24,304 nt of DNA from Candidatus Gottesmanbacteria bacterium RIFCSPLOWO2_01_FULL_49_10. GTDB lineage: Bacteria > Patescibacteriota > Microgenomatia > UBA10105 > UBA927. The position numbers and the translations under genes were made by a program. The stretch covers positions 15,213-39,516 of the forward strand of contig MFJZ01000032.1 in NCBI GenBank assembly GCA_001781025.1, written 5' to 3'. This document shows, piece after piece, positions 8,230-14,578 of this stretch (positions are counted from its first letter, which is position 1; each line of letters starts with the position of its first letter). The notes beneath the pieces were generated by a model, which was given only the letters and a program-made list of their open reading frames with translations, did not search any database and was not told the origin of the DNA.

Positions 8230-9237
8230 TTAGAGAATACTCCCGCCGAGCGAGCGTATGAGAATAAAAAATAATATTCCGAAAAACATCGTGTGCGCAA
8301 GCGAATGGCCCGCTACTCGAGTAATGCGGCGTCTCGTGACGATCCATGCATCCAGAATAAACAGGGCGCAAAAGAATACAATCATTGCTCCCAGGGCCCC
8401 TTTTTTGAGAGAAGTTATATCAACTACGGGGCGATTGATAGATTCCATAAACTTCTGGGTCAGGACATTATATGGAGCTTGTTTTTCGTTGGAACTCACG
8501 GCCGTCAATGCAGAATCCGATATCACGACAGATGGCTCCTGGGCCTGGGGCAAACTCTCCCTTGTTGGTGATGACTCCTTGCGGGCCGGTGCTTCTGGGG
8601 TGCTTACCACGTTTGGCAGCCCTGCTGCTTCAACCGGCTTGACAGCTACTGGGCCCCCCGCTGCAAGTGTCTGACCACTTTGGGATCCAAACATCTGCAC
8701 GACGAGCGTTGTTTCCTCGCCGTTTAGTACCCCATTGACGATTGCAAATCCGATATCTTTGTAGTTTGACTTGAGAAGGTTGTCCCGATGACTGGGGGAA
8801 GCTATCCAGGCATCAATCACTGCCTGACTTGTCGAAAAATTTTTTGCTAGGTTCTCACCCGCTACAGCATACTGGTATCCCGCGGCGGTTACAAACTCCC
8901 AAGGAGTTGCTCCACTCGGACTTGTATGGGCCCAGTAGTCTTTTGCAAACATATCTTCTGCTTTTTTCGCAGCTGCCTGGGAAAGACTCGCGTTCAAACC
9001 CAAAATCGACAGACCGGCCTCCTGACGCTTCGCGTTTGTTGCGATAAGAAGCTGCTCAAGGTGAATATCGGTCGCATACCCCAAAACGTCAGGACGGGCT
9101 TTCTGAAACCATCCGAGGAAAAGGTTAAAAAAGACAAGGGCCAACGCGTAGAAAAGAAGTGCGTCTAGATGAAGAGCACGCGCGCGATGATTGTTCGTGT
9201 GATGTGGCGTAAATAGATGGCGAAGAAAATCACCCAT
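8230..9237 (-). CDS. Membrane-anchored CAP-domain (SCP/PR-1-like) protein
   Basis: 335 aa from the ATG at 9237; a GTG at 9267 would add ten residues and neither has a good ribosome site. The N-terminus is cytoplasmic and basic with the string HLFTPHHTNNHRARALH, then a membrane helix (about 25-43). The CAP domain spans about 58-188: HTSPSG with H104, AVAGENLA with E128, and the SPSHRDNLL block with H150, ending in GFAIVNG and VVQMFG. The His/Glu set of the CAP cavity is therefore present. A Pro/Ala/Ser-rich linker follows, then two more hydrophobic segments near the C-terminus. CAP proteins of bacteria are extracytoplasmic and mostly of unknown biochemical role. It heads the run leading to the rml genes, and a promoter with an extended -10 lies upstream. 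Confidence 0.88.
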   Translation of the reverse strand: MGDFLRHLFTPHHTNNHRARALHLDALLFYALALVFFNLFLGWFQKARPDVLGYATDIHLEQLLIATNAKRQEAGLSILGLNASLSQAAAKKAEDMFAKDYWAHTSPSGATPWEFVTAAGYQYAVAGENLAKNFSTSQAVIDAWIASPSHRDNLLKSNYKDIGFAIVNGVLNGEETTLVVQMFGSQSGQTLAAGGPVAVKPVEAAGLPNVVSTPEAPARKESSPTRESLPQAQEPSVVISDSALTAVSSNEKQAPYNVLTQKFMESINRPVVDITSLKKGALGAMIVFFCALFILDAWIVTRRRITRVAGHSLAHTMFFGILFFILIRSLGGSIL

Positions 9238-9258
9238 ACCAGGTAGTGAAAACTCGAC

Positions 9259-9276
9259 TCCTCGCACAAGCGAGGA
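9259..9276 (-). promoter_or_regulatory. Small hairpin in the predicted leader of the CAP gene
   Basis: TCCTCG (9259-9264) and CGAGGA (9271-9276) are perfect inverted repeats around a six-base loop. The hairpin lies downstream of the predicted transcription start near 9395 and just before the start codon choices (9267 GTG, 9237 ATG). If the ATG is used, the stem lies wholly in the leader. There is no U-tract, so it is not a terminator. Confidence 0.35.
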
Positions 9277-9401
9277 AGCAAAATTTTCACTTTATGTGAA
9301 TCATTAACTTGAATTTTGGATCCATCTTAGATCAAACAAATAACGACTCTGTTCTCATTTGAAAATTTGTGTCGAGTTTCTACTACCTGGCATATATATC
9401 T

Positions 9402-9430
9402 ATCATAGCAACCCCACACAAAATTACCAA
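9402..9430 (-). promoter_or_regulatory. Predicted sigma70-type promoter for the CAP-rml-glycan operon
   Basis: The minus strand carries TTGGTA (9430-9425), a 17-base spacer and TATGAT (9407-9402), with TG one base before the -10 box (TGCTATGAT), i.e. an extended -10. Start is expected near 9395, giving a leader of about 130-160 bases before the CAP gene. It lies in the gap between tsaB and the CAP gene, the only gap before the ten-gene minus-strand run. No clear terminator for the tsaB operon is seen in this gap. Confidence 0.55.
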
Positions 9431-9438
9431 CGGAAGGT

Positions 9439-9789
9439 TTACGAGGGGTACCGATCGCCTTCGTATTGAGGAATAACGATCTGCCCCACCGGCAGATCAT
9501 TGATGGGGACACCCAAAAGGACCCCAAGCATATTGGCGATTGCGATCCCCACCCGAAGCCCAGTGTAGGAACCAGGGCCGGTGTTAACCTGAATCGCCGT
9601 TACAGCATCTATCGTTAAGCCGTGCTCCTTAAAAAGTTCCTCGATCATCGGTAGCACCTCCTGTGCGTTGCCTTGGGACACCGGCTTCTTGAGCTCATGC
9701 TGTTCACCGTCATTGCTTTCCAGGGCAACACGGATCGCCTCCGATCCAGATGAATCGATCACGATGGCTACTTTCTTACGACCGTCCAT
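9439..9789 (-). CDS. tsaB: TsaB, short form (tRNA t6A37 synthesis, dimerisation partner of TsaD)
   Basis: 116 aa. TsaB is an inactive ASKHA-fold protein that binds TsaD, and with TsaE helps transfer the threonylcarbamoyl group to A37 of tRNAs reading ANN codons. The N-terminal lobe is clear: VAIVIDSSGSEAIRVAL, EVLPMIEELFKEHGL and the signature NTGPGSYTGLRVG followed by IAIANMLGVLLGVP. The protein stops right after this lobe, whereas E. coli TsaB is 231 aa. The second lobe is missing, and only about 200 bases lie before the next gene start, too few to encode it in another frame. The N-lobe is the part that contacts TsaD, so the short form may still work. It follows the glycosyltransferase gene by five bases. 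Confidence 0.85.
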   Translation of the reverse strand: MDGRKKVAIVIDSSGSEAIRVALESNDGEQHELKKPVSQGNAQEVLPMIEELFKEHGLTIDAVTAIQVNTGPGSYTGLRVGIAIANMLGVLLGVPINDLPVGQIVIPQYEGDRYPS

Positions 9790-9794
9790 AGGTG

Positions 9795-11036
9795 CTACGC
9801 TGCAACTTTCTCTAGAACACCAGCCACTTGTTTCGCAGCGTTCTGAGTCGATACACTCACGAAAAATTTCTTTATAGCAGCGTTGTATTTATTTCGCTGT
9901 CCCAACACATCACCAACTGCTCGAAGGACATTCTTATTGGACGTAGAACTTCCCATCTGTTGAAATGAGTTCCAGTTGATACGTAATACCTTCAGTGGGT
10001 TAAAGTTCACGATACATCGCCCCAACCCAAGCTCAGCAAAGCGAAAAGCGTGCAACAGTTGATCAGGATTAAACGGCACCGCGACCACAGGAGTGCCAGC
10101 CGTAACAGCCTGCATCAAAGTTCCATACCCACCATGACAAACAACTGCATCTACACGCTTACTGACTTCTCTACCCGGAAGGTACTGCGACACATATAAG
10201 TTCTTCTGTCGAGGAAATGCACTAACTGGAGCTATCGTACTTGCGCTGACAAGCACTCGATACCCTTGATCAACCAATGAGGTCGCCAGTGCAACGAGTT
10301 TCTTAGCATCATATCCTGTACCCCCAAAGGAAAGGTAAAGCGTCTTTCCGTCTGGATGTATATCGAGAAGCCACGGGGGCGCATTCTTTTCAAATCCATC
10401 CCACGAAATCAATCCTACGTAACGAACGTTGAGGACTTTATCCCGGGCTGCAAGGTAATTTTTCAATTCTGGCACGATGTAGGACATCTGGTAAAACATA
10501 TCTTCCAGGCTACCGTTATACCCCAAAGATATTGCGGCGTTATACATCGCACGATAAAAGGGTGCCTTCGCTTTCCAAATAGCTCGCTGCAGAACCGGCT
10601 CCAAAAGCTGAAAAAGGAAACTGGGATAACCAGGATTCGGTAAGACACATCCATGAGGTAATCCGCCGCTTCCCGTAAGGAATACCGCTGGGATCCTTGC
10701 TGCAAGACATGCAGCCACTGCAGAAGCTCGAAAGTCAATCAAGACACAATCGGGTTTGTATCTGTTAATAATATCGCGGTCTTTTTTTGCAAGGTTTAAG
10801 ACAAATTGACTGTCCTTAAGTCGCTCAAGTCCTAGGGGAAACGTGCTATCAGGTAAGGATATGGGGACGTCTACAACCTCAACGCCAGTGTCCTCCAAGA
10901 AGTACTGTTTCTTTTTTCCCAAAGCAAAAATGACGCGGTGACCGCGTCCTAGTAATTCCTGCGCGACCGCTAGTGAGCGCGTAATATGGGCGATTCCTGA
11001 TTCAACGGTAAACATGAGAAAGGTCTTTTTTCTCAT
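9795..11036 (-). CDS. GT-B fold glycosyltransferase (GT1/UGT-MGT type)
   Basis: 413 aa. The N-terminal half has the acceptor-side motif of GT1 enzymes, with GIAHITRSLAVAQELLGRGHRV resembling the GHxxPxLALA pattern. The C-terminal half carries the nucleotide-sugar motif: VVCHGGYGTLMQAVTAGTPVVAVPFNPDQLLHAFR, with HGGxGT and the sugar-contacting DQ. TLYLSFGGTG begins the C-terminal Rossmann domain. No signal peptide or membrane helix is evident, so it is cytoplasmic or peripheral. Acceptors in this class are lipids or small molecules; MurG-like activity is less likely because the N-terminal MurG glycine loops are absent. It shares an ATGA junction with tsaC and ends five bases before tsaB, an unusual place for a glycosyltransferase. 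Confidence 0.88.
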   Translation of the reverse strand: MRKKTFLMFTVESGIAHITRSLAVAQELLGRGHRVIFALGKKKQYFLEDTGVEVVDVPISLPDSTFPLGLERLKDSQFVLNLAKKDRDIINRYKPDCVLIDFRASAVAACLAARIPAVFLTGSGGLPHGCVLPNPGYPSFLFQLLEPVLQRAIWKAKAPFYRAMYNAAISLGYNGSLEDMFYQMSYIVPELKNYLAARDKVLNVRYVGLISWDGFEKNAPPWLLDIHPDGKTLYLSFGGTGYDAKKLVALATSLVDQGYRVLVSASTIAPVSAFPRQKNLYVSQYLPGREVSKRVDAVVCHGGYGTLMQAVTAGTPVVAVPFNPDQLLHAFRFAELGLGRCIVNFNPLKVLRINWNSFQQMGSSTSNKNVLRAVGDVLGQRNKYNAAIKKFFVSVSTQNAAKQVAGVLEKVAA

Positions 11037-11605
11037 AATTTTATAGCACCTTGTCGAACTACTTTATACGGTGTGACGCTACAATCAACCACTGTGGAAG
11101 CTATACCCACGGAGCAATCACCCGGAAGCACCAAATCAACAAGCTTGATAAACTCCGGACCCAGATCTTCAAAGCGGTAAGGAGTGGGGTGGCCGTGGAA
11201 ATTAGCTGACGGCCCCAGGATTGGCACGCCCACGCCCCGAATAAGTTCCAAGGCGGTATCGTGATTGGGCATCCGAAAACCAATCGTTTGGCCGCTGCCG
11301 CGGATAGGGGAGTATACAAGCTCTTTTTTGCACCGCGCGATGATGGTAAGGGCCCCCGGCCAATACTTCTCCATCAGATGTCGTACAATTTCTGGAGGAT
11401 CGAGATAGTAGGCGAGGGCCATCGCTTCTGATGACACCAATACCGGTGTCGCTTGTGTGAGTGGCCGCCTACGTATTGCAAATAACCGATCCACGGCCTT
11501 CTCGTCATCCATCCGGCACCCTATACCAAAGGCGGTATCTGTAGGATAAATGACGATACCTCCGTCATTAAAGATTTTAATCGCTTGTTTTATGATATCT
11601 TGCAT
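11033..11605 (-). CDS. tsaC: Threonylcarbamoyl-AMP synthase (Sua5/YrdC family)
   Basis: 190 aa from the ATG at 11605; a longer frame reaching 11695 lies inside tsaE. The enzyme makes threonylcarbamoyl-AMP from Thr, bicarbonate and ATP, the first step of t6A37. Signature elements are GGIVIYPTDTAFGIGC (residues 15-30, the PTDTxYGLG motif), IRRRPLTQATPVLV with the basic substrate-binding residues, YWPGALTIIARC, IGFRMPNH and GPSANFHGHP. The fold is a single YrdC domain without the C-terminal Sua5 domain, so TsaC type. It overlaps the end of tsaE by 16 bases and is joined to the glycosyltransferase by ATGA. GAGGAAAA lies about 17 bases before the ATG, too far to be ideal, which suggests coupling to tsaE translation. 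Confidence 0.93.
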   Translation of the reverse strand: MQDIIKQAIKIFNDGGIVIYPTDTAFGIGCRMDDEKAVDRLFAIRRRPLTQATPVLVSSEAMALAYYLDPPEIVRHLMEKYWPGALTIIARCKKELVYSPIRGSGQTIGFRMPNHDTALELIRGVGVPILGPSANFHGHPTPYRFEDLGPEFIKLVDLVLPGDCSVGIASTVVDCSVTPYKVVRQGAIKL

Positions 11606-12072
11606 ATTGAAATGCTGTGCTTTTCCTCTTTCATCACTGAAAACCGTGCGTCTATACGCTCTTTGGGTAGTAAATTCCCTAATTTTTCCGCCCATTCGAT
11701 GAGGACGACCGAATCCGAATCTGCAAGAATTTCCGGTAGACCCAACCCAGGAAGGTCTTTCTCTCCTCCTGCGCGATACAAATCGAGATGGTATAAAAAA
11801 CCGGTGAGTTTCTCCGACTGATAACGTCGTACAATGATGAATGTTGGAGAGAGCAGGCGAGTGGTGACACTAAGCGCTTTAGCAAACCCTTGTGCAAACG
11901 TCGTCTTCCCACTGCCCAATTCTCCATATAAACAAATAACTGTAGCTACCGACTCTTCTCTTCCCTTTTGCCGTTTACCATTTACCTTTTTCCTTATCCA
12001 ATCTCCCAGTTCTTCACCCAGCTTTTGAGTTTCTTGGGCGCTCTGGGTAATAATTTCTCGATCAATAACCAT
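11590..12072 (-). CDS. tsaE: TsaE, ATPase of tRNA t6A37 synthesis
   Basis: 160 aa. TsaE is a small P-loop ATPase that binds TsaB-TsaD and drives the t6A cycle. The Walker A is GELGSGKTT (50-58), followed by SPTFIIVRRY and LYHLDLYRAG, and VLIEWAEKLGNLLP near the C-terminus, all family features. The N-terminal helix SAQETQKLGEELGDWI (11-26) is canonical, so the start at 12072 is likely real although it overlaps the 3' end of vanZ by 79 bases. Between this helix and the first strand lies an extra basic stretch, KKVNGKRQKGREES (28-41), about 14 residues longer than in E. coli TsaE; it coincides with a 7-bp-periodic DNA repeat. It overlaps tsaC by 16 bases. Confidence 0.93.
   Translation of the reverse strand: MVIDREIITQSAQETQKLGEELGDWIRKKVNGKRQKGREESVATVICLYGELGSGKTTFAQGFAKALSVTTRLLSPTFIIVRRYQSEKLTGFLYHLDLYRAGGEKDLPGLGLPEILADSDSVVLIEWAEKLGNLLPKERIDARFSVMKEEKHSISICKIS
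11963..11990. repeat. 7-bp-periodic tract inside tsaE
   Basis: Reading the minus strand, AAAAGGT, AAATGGT, AAACGGC and AAAAGGG follow each other with a strict period of seven and share the pattern AAANGG. An imperfect fifth unit, ATAAGGA, precedes them and contains the vanZ stop TAA at 11996-11994. The tract encodes roughly residues 28-37 of TsaE, a basic insertion not expected in the family. Confidence 0.7.
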
Positions 12073-12407
12073 GATAGGGTTGCTCCAGTGGCATCAATTA
12101 TAACATCGCGAAGCCTGCCCTCTCGTGTCGGGACAAACAGTTGATGTATTTCGTCAGTTACCGCATATAAAACTACGATGAAAAAAGCAACCACAAGCAT
12201 ACTGACCCTCTCCTTAAAGTGCATTGACTGTCTTAGCGCCCGAAGGGTAAGTATATATAAAATGCTGTATTCAATAACGTGAAGCGTTTTGAAAAAAATA
12301 AAGTTGAGAAGCGGCTCATCGGCTACTTGAACGCTCGACCTACCGGATAAGAAAAAAATGACTGCCATCCAGCCGATCATCGGGAGCCAATACCGAACGA
12401 ACTTCAT
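11994..12407 (-). CDS. VanZ-like family membrane protein
   Basis: 137 aa. Hydrophobic helices lie at about 5-21, 36-57, 68-84 and 103-119. The family signature is intact: TDEIHQLFVPTREGRLRDVIIDATGA, with D85, E86, H88, Q89, R98, D101 and D105 on the third to fourth helix. The protein sits in the cytoplasmic membrane. VanZ of Enterococcus gives low teicoplanin resistance by an unclear mechanism, and the wider family has no settled function, so no resistance role is inferred. The C-terminal 26 residues overlap the start of tsaE in another frame. A -10 box TATACT ends six bases before the ATG, making this the probable first gene of the vanZ-tsaE-tsaC-glycosyltransferase-tsaB operon. Confidence 0.88.
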   Translation of the reverse strand: MKFVRYWLPMIGWMAVIFFLSGRSSVQVADEPLLNFIFFKTLHVIEYSILYILTLRALRQSMHFKERVSMLVVAFFIVVLYAVTDEIHQLFVPTREGRLRDVIIDATGATLSWLLIEKLLPRAPKKLKSWVKNWEIG

Positions 12408-12413
12408 GCAATA

Positions 12414-12419
12414 AGTATA
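12414..12419 (-). promoter_or_regulatory. Predicted -10 box of the vanZ-tsa operon
   Basis: TATACT on the minus strand, five of six consensus matches, ends six bases before the vanZ ATG. No good -35 is seen at 16-18 bases. With normal spacing the transcript would start at or next to the A of the ATG, i.e. a leaderless mRNA. Confidence 0.45.
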
Positions 12420-12439
12420 AGGTATCCCGATACATTACA

Positions 12440-12477
12440 TAAGGCCTCCACTTGCAATACTCCGAGGTGAGGCCTTA
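12440..12477. repeat. Hairpin in the vanZ/lamin-tail intergenic region
   Basis: TAAGGCCTC (12440-12448) and GAGGCCTTA (12469-12477) are perfect 9-bp inverted repeats separated by 20 bases; an extra CAC/GTG pairing inside may extend the stem after a small bulge. It lies downstream of the lamin-tail gene and could act in termination of the ftsEX operon, but no U-tract follows on either strand. Confidence 0.6.
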
Positions 12478-12505
12478 AAAACTTAGTAACATTGTCTTGA
12501 CGACC

Positions 12506-12541
12506 TATCACAAAATTATGCACGTGCATAATTTTGTGATA
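12506..12541. repeat. Perfect 36-bp palindrome
   Basis: The 18 bases from 12506 (TATCACAAAATTATGCAC) are followed directly by their exact reverse complement to 12541, with the centre GCAC|GTGC. The flanking bases no longer match. It begins 20 bases beyond the end of the lamin-tail gene and lies about 100 bases upstream of vanZ. As RNA it would form an 18-bp stem needing a few opened central pairs as the loop; as DNA it would be a two-fold symmetric protein site. It has no T-tract. Confidence 0.9.
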
Positions 12542-12560
12542 ACCTTGTTATAAATATATT

Positions 12561-13412
12561 TTACGTATCGGTATTTTCTGACAAATTTTTCTCTCTCGCT
12601 ATCTTCCAGGCATAAAATCCGGCAAGGATCGCTAGGCCTGTCGCCAGGAGAAGTATAGAGATGACCAATGGCTTCCAGGAGTTGTTCGGCGTGATTGCGC
12701 TTAACGATGAGCTATCGCTTCCTACGCTCTCCCCCAACACCACAGGTGTCGCTTCCGGTGTCTCATCCGGTGTATCTATAGGATTCCTAGTGGGTTGTTT
12801 TGTGAGAGTTAGCATTGGAGTTGGAATCTTGGAAGCTGTCGGCGGCGGGGTCTTTGTAGGAATGGAAGTTGATGTCGGTGTTGTAGTATTTTGTGGTTTG
12901 GGAGTAGGTGTTAACGTTGGTGTTGGTGAAGGAGCTAAATCGGAGCATCTCGACGACGATTTTGTAGATACTTGATTTATTTGCCAACTACCACCATCCG
13001 GAACCCGCGCATATGATTTATCCGCGGAGCTACTCGCGTATTGATAGCTATCGATAACCGAACCATCAAGCTTGAATATCGTTGGTGTATCACCATCGTT
13101 GTTCAGATACGTAGAAAGCTCAATATAGCATGTAGCACTGGATGATAATAAACCAGAAAGCACAATTTTCCCCGATGATCCGCTATCAGAATCAAAATTA
13201 GTATCGTCATCAAAGTAGTAAGTTGACAAATCCTCCGAGGACGCATCAGTGTTATAAAATTCAACCCACTCAGGGTTTCCGCTAGGAGGCGCTGGAAGAA
13301 ATTCGTTGATGACAACCGCTGCGGAAATTTTTTGAAGAAAAAAAGTCACACCAATCACGGCAACGGCTAATACTTTTATACAGGGCAGTATGAATGAAAA
13401 AAACTGCCTCAT
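12561..13412 (-). CDS. Secreted, membrane-anchored lamin-tail-domain protein
   Basis: 283 aa from the ATG at 13412; a GTG at 13418 would add two residues. An N-terminal signal or anchor (about 1-32) precedes a lamin tail domain of about 34-148: VVINEFLPAPPSGNPEWVEFYNT is the classic start (INEf...G....EWVEL), and the later strands include KIVLSGLL and KSYARVPDGG. Residues about 160-225 are a Pro/Thr/Ser-rich linker of TPTPTP type, well suited as a wall-spanning spacer or an O-glycosylation target. A C-terminal membrane helix (about 247-268) with a short charged tail anchors the protein; no LPXTG motif is seen. Bacterial lamin-tail domains occur in secreted proteins with unclear roles. It follows the M23 peptidase by about ten bases and closes the ftsEX operon. 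Confidence 0.85.
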   Translation of the reverse strand: MRQFFSFILPCIKVLAVAVIGVTFFLQKISAAVVINEFLPAPPSGNPEWVEFYNTDASSEDLSTYYFDDDTNFDSDSGSSGKIVLSGLLSSSATCYIELSTYLNNDGDTPTIFKLDGSVIDSYQYASSSADKSYARVPDGGSWQINQVSTKSSSRCSDLAPSPTPTLTPTPKPQNTTTPTSTSIPTKTPPPTASKIPTPMLTLTKQPTRNPIDTPDETPEATPVVLGESVGSDSSSLSAITPNNSWKPLVISILLLATGLAILAGFYAWKIAREKNLSENTDT

Positions 13413-13422
13413 ACCCACAATA

Positions 13423-14565
13423 CTACTGCACGTGCAGATAAAAACTCATGATGCCTTCCCCGTGATCGATATACTTTATTTTTATCACACTTCCGCCACC
13501 GCAGACTTGACTCGACGAATAAAGGTCTCCGTCTCGCGGCGCACGGATGATGCTACTCCCACCCGATACCATATCATATCCCGTGTGTATGCCACCCGAG
13601 TACTGGTAGCGCCAGGAATACGGAGTTTTTCCGAAATATTGTGTAAGCCTGATAGGATCCTCAAGCGGCCAGTCCCAGCTTCCGCCTCCGACCGTGGCCT
13701 TTCCCCCATTTTGCTCATCCTCAACTGACTTTGACGAAAGATACCCTCCGGGATCTACCCACGTGCCGCCTTTGCGCACTTCAAAGTGAAGGTGTGCACC
13801 CGTCGAACAGCCCGGATATCCGGTATTGCCAACGACGGCGATGGGGTCTCCCTTTTTCACCGGCCCGATTTTAATTGAATCAATTAGCGCGCGGTCTACT
13901 GCCTGCTTCTCGGCAAGCGCCTGAGCCAAAAGCTTCTGGTAAACAGTTTCACTGTTTTTTGTCTGATCCAATAACACTTGTTTTTCCCTCTTTTGACGAT
14001 CCAGAGATCTATTCTCATCTTCCAGTTGTTTTTTTAGAGACTCCTGTTGCATTTTTTTCTGTTCACGCAGTGATTTTCGTTCACTGAAGTTATTCTGCGT
14101 CGCTTTGAGCTGAAACAACAGCTGTGCATCGTGTTCTTGTATGCTCGAAACGTATTTTACGCGTGAAAGAAAATCCGAAAAGTTATTGCTCAAAAACAAG
14201 AGCCCAAACTGCGGTGTCACCTGACGCTTGTATGATTCTGGAATTCTCCGAAGCACAAGTTCGGTCCTTTTCGTCAGCAGTTCTTCGAGTCGTTCGATCT
14301 CATCTGCAAGCTCACCAATCTCCGCGGTAAGCTTGAGGATAGCACCTTTGATAGAACCTATCCGTAACGTCGTAAGGGCAATCTGGGAATTCAGAAGCGT
14401 TATTTGCTTGGCAAGTGTATTTTCCTGCGATTGGAGGTCGTTAATTTTTTGTTGGAGCTCCCTAATAGTATCCTCAACGCTTGTATCTCCTTGCGCACCT
14501 ATCGCACCAGGAAATAAAAAAAGAAGGAAAAAACCAACAAAAACAATGCTCCATGCCCGTTTCAT
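13423..14565 (-). CDS. EnvC-like coiled-coil M23 (LytM) peptidase with circularly permuted catalytic domain
   Basis: 380 aa. A signal peptide (1-24) is followed by long coiled coils (about 27-105 and 150-225) around a hydrophobic bundle, as in EnvC and PcsB, whose coiled coils are controlled by FtsEX. The C-terminal domain is M23/LytM-like but in reversed order. GPVKKGDPIAVVGNTG and the HLH motif (H258, H260) with FEVRKGGTWVDP come first (234-276). After a linker, WDWPLEDPIRLTQYFG, the HTGYD motif (H327, D331) and FYLHVQ with H378 come last (297-380). In ordinary LytM domains HxxxD and the YxH strand precede HxH. All five Zn-ligand and catalytic positions are present, so an active endopeptidase cutting peptidoglycan cross-links at division is plausible. 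It lies 13 bases after ftsX. Confidence 0.9.
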   Translation of the reverse strand: MKRAWSIVFVGFFLLFLFPGAIGAQGDTSVEDTIRELQQKINDLQSQENTLAKQITLLNSQIALTTLRIGSIKGAILKLTAEIGELADEIERLEELLTKRTELVLRRIPESYKRQVTPQFGLLFLSNNFSDFLSRVKYVSSIQEHDAQLLFQLKATQNNFSERKSLREQKKMQQESLKKQLEDENRSLDRQKREKQVLLDQTKNSETVYQKLLAQALAEKQAVDRALIDSIKIGPVKKGDPIAVVGNTGYPGCSTGAHLHFEVRKGGTWVDPGGYLSSKSVEDEQNGGKATVGGGSWDWPLEDPIRLTQYFGKTPYSWRYQYSGGIHTGYDMVSGGSSIIRAPRDGDLYSSSQVCGGGSVIKIKYIDHGEGIMSFYLHVQ

Positions 14566-14578
14566 TGTACGTGTGGTG

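Noticed and set aside
9327..9527. Minus-strand frame of 66 aa overlapping the tsaB end
   Set aside because: Overlaps tsaB in another frame, contains the predicted promoter and shows no protein-like features.
12440..12477. Hairpin as a standard intrinsic terminator
   Set aside because: No run of T follows the stem on either strand, and the loop is 20 bases long.
12506..12541. Palindrome as a dif/Xer recombination site
   Set aside because: The TTATG and CATAA elements point outward from the centre, opposite to a dif site, and the 36-bp perfect symmetry is not a dif property.
12661..12975. Gly/Val-rich plus-strand frame opposite the lamin-tail gene
   Set aside because: It is the antisense image of the Pro/Thr linker codons of the real gene.
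13423..14565. Swapped peptidase motifs as an assembly error
   Set aside because: The frame is continuous, the break falls at a loop, and each catalytic motif occurs once, which a chimera would not readily produce. Only reads or relatives can exclude it fully.
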